NCBI GenBank assembly: GCA_012517255.1
Contig: JAAYVH010000261.1
Location: forward strand, 1 to 37,678
Direction of reading: 5' to 3'
DNA length: 37,678 bases
Source of the DNA: Chthonomonadales bacterium
GTDB lineage: Bacteria > Armatimonadota > Chthonomonadetes > Chthonomonadales > CAJBBX01
The stretch's first letter is position 1, and each line of letters opens with the position of its first letter. Below, one piece after another: positions 1 to 8,626 of this stretch. Position numbers and translations under genes: made by a program. The notes under the pieces were generated by a model. The model searched no databases, was not told the DNA's origin, and was given only the letters and a program-made list of their open reading frames with translations.

Positions 1-90
1 GGTCGGAACGCCCTTGGCGACGATCGTGGGCGTTACGGTTGGCACGGGGCAAGGGCCAAAGGCGGGGGAATGCGGCGCGCCCGCGCGTTC

Positions 91-110
91 CCGAGGTCCA
101 AGGACCTCGG
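91..110. repeat. Perfect 9-bp inverted repeat CCGAGGTCC-AA-GGACCTCGG
   Basis: Read directly; sits 32 bp before the first unit of the 123-250 array. Confidence 0.7.
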
Positions 111-122
111 CTATCATCCAAC

Positions 123-250
123 GTCGCTCCGCGACGAATGTGGATCGTGCTATCGTCGCGTAGCGACGAACGTGGGGCATGTTGTCGTCGCTACGCGATG
201 GGGCTGGGTACGGATATCGTCGCGTAGCGATGGTGGATGATTGCCGGGCG
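123..250. repeat. Degenerate tandem array, about 4 units of exactly 32 bp, each starting with a small hairpin GTCGC-N3-GCGAY
   Basis: GTCGC at 123, 155, 187 and 219 (constant 32-bp step); cores gtcgctccgcgac, gtcgcgtagcgac, gtcgctacgcgat, gtcgcgtagcgat. Confidence 0.75.
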
Positions 251-320
251 GCGCGAGCCCCCCGGGCCACGGCGGCGCACAACACCCCCTCCCCCTTGCT
301 CCCGCCCGCCAAGGGTCGGG

Positions 321-384
321 GGTAACGGCCGCCCAGCGCCGAACCGGACGGTGGTAACGGCGGGCCGGCGCTGAGCGGGGTTGG
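321..384. repeat. Imperfect direct repeat, two 32-bp copies starting GGTAACGGC
   Basis: GGTAACGGC at 321-329 and 353-361, with further similarity (..CC.GCGC.GA.C.GG..) downstream. Confidence 0.5.
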
Positions 385-407
385 AGAGCGCTCAGAGGAT
401 TGGTGCG

Positions 408-1139
408 CTATGGCGCGTCGTAGCCCTTGAGCGTCCTGTACCAGATGTTGCGGAAACGCACGAGGTCGCCGTGGTCCTGAAGCTCCAGCGGCCCGACAGG
501 GGGATGCGGCGCGTACGTGCCGACGACCCGATGGTTGGTGGCGCCGATGGGCTCCGTGTGGTTATGGACGACGATGCCGTTGTGGAGCACGGTCACGCAC
601 GCGGGCCTGGCCAGTCTGTCGCCTTCGAAACGGGGGGCCTCCCAGATGATGTCGTAGGTCTGCCACTCTCCCGGCTTGCGGCACGCGTTGACGAGGGGCG
701 GATACTGACCGTAGATGGCGGCGGTGGTGCCGTCGGGATAGGTCGGATTGTCGTAGCAGTCCAGCACCTGGATCTCGTAGAGGCCCATGAGGAAGACGCC
801 GCTGTTGCCGCGGCCCTGGCTCTCGCCTTTCACCTCGCTCGGCGCTGCCCACTCGAGATGGAGCTGGCAGTCGCCGAAATGCTCCTTCGTGCGGATGTTG
901 CCCGTGCCAGGCGCGACTTGCATGAAGCCGTCCATGACAGTCCACGGCGCCGGGCCGCCTTTGACGCTCTCCCACGCGTCCAGCGAGGTTCCGTCGAAGA
1001 GGACGACGGCGTCCGATGGCGGCTTGCCGGGTTCCGGCGGCGTGATGACCCGCGGCTGAGGACGAGCGCCATCGTGAACTCGATACGGGCAGTGGGGCAG
1101 GAACGGCGTGTCGTCATAGCCGAGATTGCTCGGGGACAT
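408..1139 (-). CDS. DUF1080 (3-keto-disaccharide hydrolase-like) domain protein
   Basis: [56 protein letters not shown]...[20 protein letters not shown] is typical of DUF1080. Start trimmed to MSPSNL at 1139, preceded by a CCAAGGAGGTG Shine-Dalgarno. Confidence 0.88.
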   Translation of the reverse strand: MSPSNLGYDDTPFLPHCPYRVHDGARPQPRVITPPEPGKPPSDAVVLFDGTSLDAWESVKGGPAPWTVMDGFMQVAPGTGNIRTKEHFGDCQLHLEWAAPSEVKGESQGRGNSGVFLMGLYEIQVLDCYDNPTYPDGTTAAIYGQYPPLVNACRKPGEWQTYDIIWEAPRFEGDRLARPACVTVLHNGIVVHNHTEPIGATNHRVVGTYAPHPPVGPLELQDHGDLVRFRNIWYRTLKGYDAP

Positions 1140-1260
1140 GGAAGCACCTCCTTGGTGGTTGCTGAAACACGATTCGCCATGCAGGAAGCGAACTCCTGTG
1201 CGGCGAACGTCATAGTCATCGGCCCGATCCGGCCGTTCCAGAACGCCAGAGGAGCCTTCC

Positions 1261-2322
1261 ATGCTCAGTAACCTTGCCAACCTCGCCATGTTGCGCGATG
1301 CGCGATCAGGACGTGCGTCGAGCTTCGACCGTTCCGGCGGCAACGAAGACTTCGTGGTCTTCGCTCCAGGCGAGACCCGGGCTATCGCCGAGATAGGCGG
1401 AGCGGGATGCATCCGCCATATCTGGATGACCACCGCCGGTCAGGAAAAAGCGCTGCATCGCCGATGGGTGATACGCATGTACTGGGACGGCGAAACGTCG
1501 CCATCCGTCGAGTGTCCGCTGGGAGACTTCTTCGGTATGGGTTTCGGCATGACCAGGGACTTTGTGTCGGCGCCGCTGCAGATGAGTCCCGGCGGCGGTC
1601 GGGGTATGAACTGCTGGTTTCCTATGCCGTTCAGCGACGGCGCGGTGGTGACCATCACCAACGACGGCGACCTGCCCAACACGCTCTACTACTATGTGGA
1701 TTACGAGCAGTACGACCGGCCCATCGAGGGGCTGGCGCGCTTTCATGCTCAGTGGCGACGAGAGAACCCCACCGACGGATGGATGGACCCCAGCCGACGC
1801 GATGAGCTCCAGGGCGATGTGTGGAAGGTCTGGAAGCTGCCCGAGGCCATGAACCCGACAGGCGAAGGCAACTACGTCATCCTCGAAGCCGAGGGGCGCG
1901 GCCACTACGTGGGCTGCAATCTCCACATAGACGTCTTCGAACGGCAGGTGAACGATTGGTACGGCGAAGGCGACGACATGATCTTCGTAGACGGCGAGCC
2001 TTTCCCGACGCTGCACGGCACCGGCACCGAGGACTACTTCTGCATGGCATACTGCCCGCAGACAGAGTACTGCGCGCCGTATCACGGCCTCATCCTCTAC
2101 AGCGGCACGCCGGACTGGCCATGGAAGGGCAAGAACTCGATGTACCGCTACCACATCGAGGACCCCATTCACTTCCGCAAGTCCATCAAGGTTACGATCG
2201 AGCACGGTCACGCCAACAAGCTGAGCAATGACTACAGCAGCACGGCGTACTGGTACCAGCTCGAGCCGCACAGGGCGTTTCCGCCGCTTCTGCCTGTGGG
2301 ACTCAGGTTGCCGAGGGAGTGA
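1261..2322 (+). CDS. DUF2961 family protein
   Basis: [53 protein letters not shown] agaggag upstream of ATG. Confidence 0.9.
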   Translation: MLSNLANLAMLRDARSGRASSFDRSGGNEDFVVFAPGETRAIAEIGGAGCIRHIWMTTAGQEKALHRRWVIRMYWDGETSPSVECPLGDFFGMGFGMTRDFVSAPLQMSPGGGRGMNCWFPMPFSDGAVVTITNDGDLPNTLYYYVDYEQYDRPIEGLARFHAQWRRENPTDGWMDPSRRDELQGDVWKVWKLPEAMNPTGEGNYVILEAEGRGHYVGCNLHIDVFERQVNDWYGEGDDMIFVDGEPFPTLHGTGTEDYFCMAYCPQTEYCAPYHGLILYSGTPDWPWKGKNSMYRYHIEDPIHFRKSIKVTIEHGHANKLSNDYSSTAYWYQLEPHRAFPPLLPVGLRLPRE

Positions 2323-3731
2323 CTGGTCTCACGCCGGCAGCGGTTGCCTTCGTTCTGGCAGCGTCGCTCGCTCCGTCGGCCGCGCCGCCTGACAGGCTCC
2401 CCTGGCTGGGACATGGGGCGCAGGTTGACCCCGGTTTTGGATACTACAAGGATCGATCGCCAGAAAGCATCGCCGATGAGATCGCCGTGAACGGCTACAA
2501 GGTCGTTCACTATGTGGTCACCAACGACGGCGCCGTGAGCGCGCCGCTGGTGGAGGCATTCCGCAGGCGGGGAATCGGCGTCTGGTACCTGACGTTCGGC
2601 AACGGGACCTATTCGACGGCAGGTCTGCCGGATGGCTGGGAGTCGTGGCGGATGGTCACGCGCTCCGACCTCGCAGGCACGCCCCTTCAGGACGGCTACA
2701 CTCGCTTCTGCCTCAACAACCCGGCGTACAGAGCGTGGAAGAAGGCCTCCATGGCGGCGGTCCTGCGCAAGCACCGGTTTCTGGGGGTAGAGATAGCGGA
2801 GCCGCACTGGCCGGAGTATCCGGGCATCACCGCGCCGGCCTACGCGTGCTTCTGCCGCCACTGCAAGGCGGCATTCACGAAGACCTATCCCGATGAACCC
2901 GAGCTGCCGGACATCATTGATCCGGCATCGAGTAGGCATCCTGACCGCAATCCGGCGCTCTGGCGCAAGTGGCTGGCCTTTCGCGCATCGTCGCTCAATG
3001 CGTTTCTCAACGATCTTGTCAACGGCGCCGGCGGCCTGCGGGCGTCGTCACCCGGAAGGAAGGTGTGCACGTGGACGCTCGCCCTGTTGGGGCCCGACGG
3101 CATGCGCCGCGTGCTCGAGGACAGCGGCGAGGATGCCGCCGAGGTAGTGCGCCTTGTCAAGCCGGATGTGCACTGCCTGCAAACCCATTGGCCGGACTGG
3201 CTGCGCCCCGAGCTCAAGGGAGACTACGTCCTCGGGTACCGGCCATTCCTTGACGGCATCCGTAAGGTCGCTCCGCGGCTCCCCGTTATCGTGCAGGGCG
3301 ACATCGGCTCGCAAAAGCAGAACCGACGCTCGTGGGAGTGGATCCGACTGTTTGAGCGCACGTGCGACAACATGGGAGCCCAGGGAAGCCAGATGTACGA
3401 GTACTTCATCGGCGGCTACATGTACGACGAGCCTCCCCGCATCGCGGCTGCATCGCGCTCCGGCGACACTGTCCGCCTCTCCTTCACCAAGCGGCTCGAT
3501 CCGCGCTCTGCCGGACAGGTATCGGCGTACGCTCTGTCGCGCGGCACAGTGCAGGCGGCAGATGTGGACGGCTCCGTGGTCACGCTGCGTGTCGCCGGCT
3601 TGCCTCGATCAGGCACCGTGAAGATCACGGCGCGGGGCATCAGCGATGCGTCCGACCGTCGTCTGTTCAATGACAAGCCGCCTCGGACGCTCATCGGGCA
3701 GACCGTGACGGTGACCGGCATGCAACGCTGA
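2319..3731 (+). CDS. Secreted putative TIM-barrel glycosidase-like protein of unknown family
   Basis: 470-aa ORF overlapping the DUF2961 stop by 4 bp (GTGA); signal-like N-terminus; CFCRHCKAAF cysteine motif; Ig/Fn3-like C-terminal tail. Confidence 0.6.
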   Translation: MTGLTPAAVAFVLAASLAPSAAPPDRLPWLGHGAQVDPGFGYYKDRSPESIADEIAVNGYKVVHYVVTNDGAVSAPLVEAFRRRGIGVWYLTFGNGTYSTAGLPDGWESWRMVTRSDLAGTPLQDGYTRFCLNNPAYRAWKKASMAAVLRKHRFLGVEIAEPHWPEYPGITAPAYACFCRHCKAAFTKTYPDEPELPDIIDPASSRHPDRNPALWRKWLAFRASSLNAFLNDLVNGAGGLRASSPGRKVCTWTLALLGPDGMRRVLEDSGEDAAEVVRLVKPDVHCLQTHWPDWLRPELKGDYVLGYRPFLDGIRKVAPRLPVIVQGDIGSQKQNRRSWEWIRLFERTCDNMGAQGSQMYEYFIGGYMYDEPPRIAAASRSGDTVRLSFTKRLDPRSAGQVSAYALSRGTVQAADVDGSVVTLRVAGLPRSGTVKITARGISDASDRRLFNDKPPRTLIGQTVTVTGMQR

Positions 3732-3747
3732 GCGCCGTAAAGCGCGG

Positions 3748-4617
3748 CTAGCCTGCTTTCGTCCGGGAACGAAAGCGCTTCTGGATGCGGCGCGTGATCG
3801 GGCCCGGCTTGCCGTCGCCAACCGGCATGCCGTTGATCGCGACGATCGGCGTGACCTCATAGGAGGTTGCCGTCAGGAACGCCTCCTCCAGATCTGGGAG
3901 CTCTGTCTCCGCGATTTGGCGCTCCTTCCACAGGATGTCCGCCTCACAGCAGATGTCTATCACGCATCTTCGCGTAACGCCTGCGAGGATATGGTTCGTG
4001 GCCGGATGGGTCCGCACAACTCGGTCCAGCACAGCGAAGAAGTTGGAATGGCTGCCTTCGGTCAGCATGCCGTCGCGGACGAAAACGCACTCCTCAGCGC
4101 CTCGCTCTCGTGCGTGCTGCAGAGACAGCACATTGCCCTGCAGCGCGACGGTCTTGATGTCGCATCGGCTCCAGCGGAAGTCGCTGAGCGTCACGACGCG
4201 GACCCCCTCCTTCTGAACACGAGCATAGTCGGGTGCCGGCGAGATCGCCATGTAGACCGTGGGCGGAACGGGAGGCGACGGAAACGGATGGGCACGGGGA
4301 GCCTCGCCGCGCGTGACCTGGACGTACACCATGGCATCGCCGCGCGCCAGGCCGTTGCGCTCGAGCAGCTCCTGCATGTCCAACCTGAGCTGCGGCAGTT
4401 GGAGCGCCGGCATGCCGGTCGCTTGCAGGCCCCGTTGGAGCCTCGATATGTGGTAGTCCAGCATGAAGAGCTGCCCGCCATAGGCCCGAACAACCTCATA
4501 GACGCCATCCCCGAACACAAAGCCTCGGTCATTGGGCGATATCCATGCCTCCGATCGCGGCATGAATGCGCCCTCGGGATGTCGGCTGTTGCGCAAGTAC
4601 ACGATGTCAGGGGACAT
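3748..4617 (-). CDS. Class IV PLP-dependent aminotransferase (D-amino-acid/branched-chain aminotransferase family)
   Basis: RGFVFGDGVYEVVRAYGGQLFMLDYHISRLQRGL; SHSNFFAVLDRVVRTHPATNHILAGVTRRCVIDI; SD ggaggg before ATG at 4617. Confidence 0.88.
   Translation of the reverse strand: MSPDIVYLRNSRHPEGAFMPRSEAWISPNDRGFVFGDGVYEVVRAYGGQLFMLDYHISRLQRGLQATGMPALQLPQLRLDMQELLERNGLARGDAMVYVQVTRGEAPRAHPFPSPPVPPTVYMAISPAPDYARVQKEGVRVVTLSDFRWSRCDIKTVALQGNVLSLQHARERGAEECVFVRDGMLTEGSHSNFFAVLDRVVRTHPATNHILAGVTRRCVIDICCEADILWKERQIAETELPDLEEAFLTATSYEVTPIVAINGMPVGDGKPGPITRRIQKRFRSRTKAG
3755..3776. terminator. Inverted repeat GCTTTCGT-CCGGGA-ACGAAAGC between convergent genes; possible transcription end signal
   Basis: 8-bp perfect stem overlapping the 3' end of the aminotransferase gene; no clear T-tract. 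Confidence 0.35.
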
Positions 4618-4661
4618 ACCACCCTCCCGGTTGGCTCCTACGGGCGTCATCCGGCAGCCGC

Positions 4662-5942
4662 TCAATGCCGTACCTTGCTCCAGTAGGTCTCATACCGGAA
4701 CTTCGGGCTGTGGGCCGGCACATGGCAGGGCGAGCAGGAGGCAGGTCCACCGCGCGGCGGTCGTATGCCCTGATCCTCCACGTGCCGGGCCGAAGGACCG
4801 TGGCAGCTTTCACAGCCCACATGGGCCAGTGAAGGCAGCTTCCCGTCGAGGTAACCCCCTTCATGCGCCACCCCCACAGCATGGCAGGGCACACATTCGG
4901 GGTCTCGATCCTGCCCGGCGGCGCGCAAGGTGCCCATGGCTCTGGCATGGCTCGATCCGCTCCAGACCCGATGCGCGTCGGAATGGCACGCCTTGCATGC
5001 TTCTGTACCCGCGTAAGCGGCGCCTGCGGGCAGCGGACTGCGGGGCGCCATGTCGAGCAGGTTCTCCGAGGCTACGCGCGCCAGATAGGCCCGGCGGATG
5101 GCTTCAATGCGTGAGTTCGTGCCGACGCTTTCGCCGAGCGCGACCGACGATACGCTGCGCACCGTTCCCGAAGCGCTGAGTCTCGCCACGCCGAGGTACT
5201 TGCCGCTTGTGCCCGAGCATGCCAGCGTTGTGGACCCGATCCGAACGGGCGGAGCTGGCGTGTCGGGTCCGTGCGCATAGACCATGAGCGAGAACCCGGG
5301 GACCTTCCGCACGAGCGCTTCGGCGTCCTGACGTCGCCCGTGGAACAGCAGAATGCGAACGTCGCCAGCTCGAGCCAGGGGCTTCAGAGCCTCGGCGGGG
5401 TCAGAGATGCGGAATCCCTCTGGCGCGAGCTGACGGCGGGCCATCACGGCCGATACGACAACCGTTCGGCGGACGCCTCCGATGCGGCGCTGCAACGTCA
5501 CCGAACGCGCGAACAGCCGCCGTCCCGCCGTGTCCGTCAGGTTGGCGCAGATGAGTCTGGCGCTGGTGCGAGCCTGGATCGCCTGTAGGAACTCCTCGCC
5601 GAGCTCCAGGTCCTTCTCGCCGAGCCCCACTGCGTCATAGCCCATGGCGCCGAAGGCATCGGCGATCGTCTCGGCCTTGAGCTCATCCTGTCGGCCGTCT
5701 GCGGCGGTCAGATCACCATTCTCGAGGAGGATCGGTCGTTCGCCCCGCGCAAGGCGTTCGATCACCGCGCCACGCCGTGCGATTCCGCCCAGCATGGGCT
5801 TCGTGCAGCCGCACGGGGACAGGTAGCCTTTCATTTCGCCGCTGAAGACCACAATGAGGTCGCCGCTGCGCCCTGGCACGAGCGCAACTCCCGCCGCCAG
5901 CCCGGCGGCAGTCAACAGCATCGGCACTCCGAGACGTGTCAC
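4662..5942 (-). CDS. 5'-nucleotidase/calcineurin-like protein with C-terminal tetraheme cytochrome c domain
   Basis: N-terminal DLIVVFSGEMKGYLSPCGCTKPMLGGIARRGAVI...ENGDL; four CXXCH motifs (CKACH, CVPCH, CESCH, CSPCH). GTG start at 5942 overlaps the DUF1573 stop (GTGA). Confidence 0.8.
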   Translation of the reverse strand: MTRLGVPMLLTAAGLAAGVALVPGRSGDLIVVFSGEMKGYLSPCGCTKPMLGGIARRGAVIERLARGERPILLENGDLTAADGRQDELKAETIADAFGAMGYDAVGLGEKDLELGEEFLQAIQARTSARLICANLTDTAGRRLFARSVTLQRRIGGVRRTVVVSAVMARRQLAPEGFRISDPAEALKPLARAGDVRILLFHGRRQDAEALVRKVPGFSLMVYAHGPDTPAPPVRIGSTTLACSGTSGKYLGVARLSASGTVRSVSSVALGESVGTNSRIEAIRRAYLARVASENLLDMAPRSPLPAGAAYAGTEACKACHSDAHRVWSGSSHARAMGTLRAAGQDRDPECVPCHAVGVAHEGGYLDGKLPSLAHVGCESCHGPSARHVEDQGIRPPRGGPASCSPCHVPAHSPKFRYETYWSKVRH

Positions 5943-6961
5943 GGATTGTCGCTGACCCGTGCCGTAAGCGGAATGACTATCTGGGGCTGCCTGGCATCGT
6001 CGGTCTCCACCACGATACGCCGCTGGACCCATCCTGGGCTCCATCCGCCCGCATAGCGGACCGAAATGCGGTAGTACTCGCCTCGTCTGATGGTCGAATA
6101 CGACACTCGGACGCCGGGATCGTCGCAGGTCACCTTGCGGACATCGAAGGGCGCGCCATGTTTCGACAGGGCGATGGTCCGCTCCATGGGCTCCTTGACC
6201 TTCGTGCCGACCACGCCCAGATACAGGCTCGGCGGCATGGACACGATGCCCTTTTCGCATGCCACGGCTATCCGGATCTCGGATTCGACCTGCGATGTGG
6301 TGGCAAGGGTGACGCGGGCCTGACTGCGGCCGAATGGGGTGAACGGCTGGGCTTCCAGCGTGAGCCTGTAGACACGCCCCGCGCCCTGCGGCGTCTCCTG
6401 AGCTTCGAGCCTGGGCACGATGAAGCGCATGTTGCTGCGCGCCGACGTGATCTCGGCAGTCTCACCCGGCTGAAGACGTATCGTTAGCTCCTGCGTCGCC
6501 GTACCGTCATCTCCGACGCGCAGGGTCACGCGATCCGCGGGCAGTATCTCCGCCATGGAAACCACCGTGGTGATCATGTAGAGCCCCGCCTTGGGGCGCT
6601 TGGGATCGTTGGTGGTGATCAGGAGCGTCTTTGTGACATAGCCGTTCAGATCGAGCGTGTTGAGCTCCGCCACGATCTTGCCTGTCTGCTTTGGCTGTAT
6701 GACCCTGTCATAGGTGGGCACCGTACAGCTGCAGTTCGGCTTCACGTCTATGCTGAGCGGCGCGGCGCCGGTGTTGCGGATGGCGAACTCGAAGCGCGCC
6801 TTCTCGCCCCGGCGAACAGGCTTGATTTCGACCTCTTCTTTGACGGGCGCATAGACCGGCACGAGCTTCGGCGCAGGCTTCCTCTGCGCATTTGCGGGAT
6901 GGCCCAAGCCGACAGCCAGCACGAGAAGGGCCACAAGCTTCGCGGCGCTGCAACTATGCAC
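5939..6961 (-). CDS. Secreted DUF1573 domain protein
   Basis: FAIRNTGAAPLSIDVKPNCSCTVPTYDRVIQPKQTGKIVAELNTLDLNGYVTKTLLITTNDPKRP is typical of DUF1573. GTG start at 6961 follows GGAGGAGAGCG; signal peptide VHSCSAAKLVALLVLAVGLGHPANAQ. Confidence 0.85.
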   Translation of the reverse strand: MHSCSAAKLVALLVLAVGLGHPANAQRKPAPKLVPVYAPVKEEVEIKPVRRGEKARFEFAIRNTGAAPLSIDVKPNCSCTVPTYDRVIQPKQTGKIVAELNTLDLNGYVTKTLLITTNDPKRPKAGLYMITTVVSMAEILPADRVTLRVGDDGTATQELTIRLQPGETAEITSARSNMRFIVPRLEAQETPQGAGRVYRLTLEAQPFTPFGRSQARVTLATTSQVESEIRIAVACEKGIVSMPPSLYLGVVGTKVKEPMERTIALSKHGAPFDVRKVTCDDPGVRVSYSTIRRGEYYRISVRYAGGWSPGWVQRRIVVETDDARQPQIVIPLTARVSDNP

Positions 6962-7646
6962 CGCTCTCCTCCAGTCGCCGCTTCGCTTCATCGAGGATGG
7001 CCACCGTGGCAGTGGCGCCACAGCGCTCTGCGCCGGCTTCGCGAACGTCCAGCAGGGCGTCAAGGGTACGCACGCCGCCGGCGGCTTTGACCCGCACATG
7101 AGGCGGCGCGTGCTTGCGCATCAGGCGCAGATCGTCGAGCGTCGCTCCGCCTGTCCCGTAGCCGGTCGAGGTCTTGACGAAGTCGGCGTTCACGCTGCCG
7201 CAGATCTCACACAGGCGGATCTTTGCCTCGTCGGTCAGATAGCAGTTCTCGAATATCACCTTGACGATGGCGCCACCCTCATGGCTCACCTTGACGACCT
7301 CGGCAATGTCCGCCTCGACATAGGCCCAGTCTCCGCTCAGCGCCTTGCCGATGTTGATGACCATGTCGAGCTCACGGCCGCCATCCGCCAGAGCCTGCCG
7401 AGCTTCGGCCACTTTGGTGGCCGTGCAGTTGCCGCCGTGCGGAAACCCGATCACGGTGCTCGGGGCAACCGCGCTACCTCTGAGCACTTCGGCGCAGCGG
7501 GCAAGATAGTAGGGCTTGATGCAGACGCTCGCCACGTCGTAGTCGAGGGCCACTCGGAGTCCGCGCTCCATGTCCTCGTCGGTTAGCACGGGCTGAAGCA
7601 GCGAATGGTCAATCATCTTGGCCAGTTCGGCCACGGTGTAGCTCAT
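6954..7646 (-). CDS. deoC: Deoxyribose-phosphate aldolase
   Basis: MIDHSLLQPVLTDEDM, VIGFPHGGNCTATKVAEA, ELDMVINIGKALSGDW, FVKTSTGYGTGGATLDDL, VKAAGGVRTLD: DeoC signatures. Confidence 0.96.
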   Translation of the reverse strand: MSYTVAELAKMIDHSLLQPVLTDEDMERGLRVALDYDVASVCIKPYYLARCAEVLRGSAVAPSTVIGFPHGGNCTATKVAEARQALADGGRELDMVINIGKALSGDWAYVEADIAEVVKVSHEGGAIVKVIFENCYLTDEAKIRLCEICGSVNADFVKTSTGYGTGGATLDDLRLMRKHAPPHVRVKAAGGVRTLDALLDVREAGAERCGATATVAILDEAKRRLEESGA

Positions 7647-7654
7647 GGCGCCTC

Positions 7655-8569
7655 CTATCCGAGATACTGCCGAAGGTATCGCGCCGACTGACGCAAGGCC
7701 GTCTTGCGGGCCTCAAGCGTCGCCTCGTAGGCGCGGTCTTCGACCTCGATGCACACGGCCCCGTCGTAGCCTGCGTCTGTGAGGGCCGAGAAGAACGCCC
7801 CCCAGTTGACATCGCCCAGTCCGGGGAGCTTGGGTACATGATACTCGAGCGGCGTTGCCAGTATTCCCACCTCGGCAAGGCGGTGCCGATCGACCCGGGC
7901 ATCCTTGGCATGCACATGGAAGAACCGCGCGCCGAACTCCCTCACCGCCGCAAGGTAATCCATCTGCTGCCACACGAAGTGGGAAGGATCGAAGTTGAGC
8001 CCCAGGTTGTCGGCTCCGATATCGGCGAACATGCGCCGCCAGATCGCCGGGCTCACAGCAAGATTCTTGCCGCCGGGCCATTCGTCGCCTGTGAAGAGCA
8101 TCGGGCAGTTCTCGATGCCGATGCGCACCTTCAGGTCCGCTGCGTAGGCGGTCAGGTCACGCCAGACGGTCAGCATCCTGGGCCAGTTGTCTCTTACCGA
8201 CCGGGTCCAATCTCGCCCGATGAAGGTGTTGACAACACCGATCCCCAGCCTGGCCGAGGCGGCGATGACGCGCTTCAGATGGTCCCGGCATGCCGAGGCC
8301 TCGTCCGGATCAGGCGACAGGACATTCGGATAGTAGCCCAGGCCGCTGATGCTCACGCCCGAAGTCCGGCAGAGCTGACCGATGCGGTCTGCCTCGGAAT
8401 CCGACAGGTTCGCTGCGTCAATGTGCGTGACGCCCGCATAGCGGCGCTCCGCCTTGCCGAGCGGCCAGCACATCAGCTCGACGCAGTCGAAGCCCTCCGC
8501 CGCGGCGAAGGTCAGGGCCTCCTCGAGCGAGAGGTCCGGAAGGATTGCGCTTACGAAACCGAGTCGCAT
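7655..8569 (-). CDS. Sugar phosphate isomerase/epimerase (xylose isomerase-like TIM barrel)
   Basis: [33 protein letters not shown]...IGIENCPM...[14 protein letters not shown]...FFHVHAKDA. Confidence 0.9.
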   Translation of the reverse strand: MRLGFVSAILPDLSLEEALTFAAAEGFDCVELMCWPLGKAERRYAGVTHIDAANLSDSEADRIGQLCRTSGVSISGLGYYPNVLSPDPDEASACRDHLKRVIAASARLGIGVVNTFIGRDWTRSVRDNWPRMLTVWRDLTAYAADLKVRIGIENCPMLFTGDEWPGGKNLAVSPAIWRRMFADIGADNLGLNFDPSHFVWQQMDYLAAVREFGARFFHVHAKDARVDRHRLAEVGILATPLEYHVPKLPGLGDVNWGAFFSALTDAGYDGAVCIEVEDRAYEATLEARKTALRQSARYLRQYLG

Positions 8570-8626
8570 GTGAGTTCTCCCTGTGGGGCATTTGTCCCGT
8601 CAACCGATACGGGCAAGACGCCGGCG

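Noticed and set aside
39-227. 62-aa ORF on the plus strand
   Set aside because: Covers the repeat array and palindrome, with arginine-rich low-complexity translation and no SD or homology cues.
123-250. Possible CRISPR array
   Set aside because: Conserved part is only about 13 bp, total period 32 bp, and the cores are imperfect; no cas genes in view.
381-1271. 296-aa plus-strand ORF
   Set aside because: Antisense to the clear DUF1080 gene, which has a good SD and family motifs.
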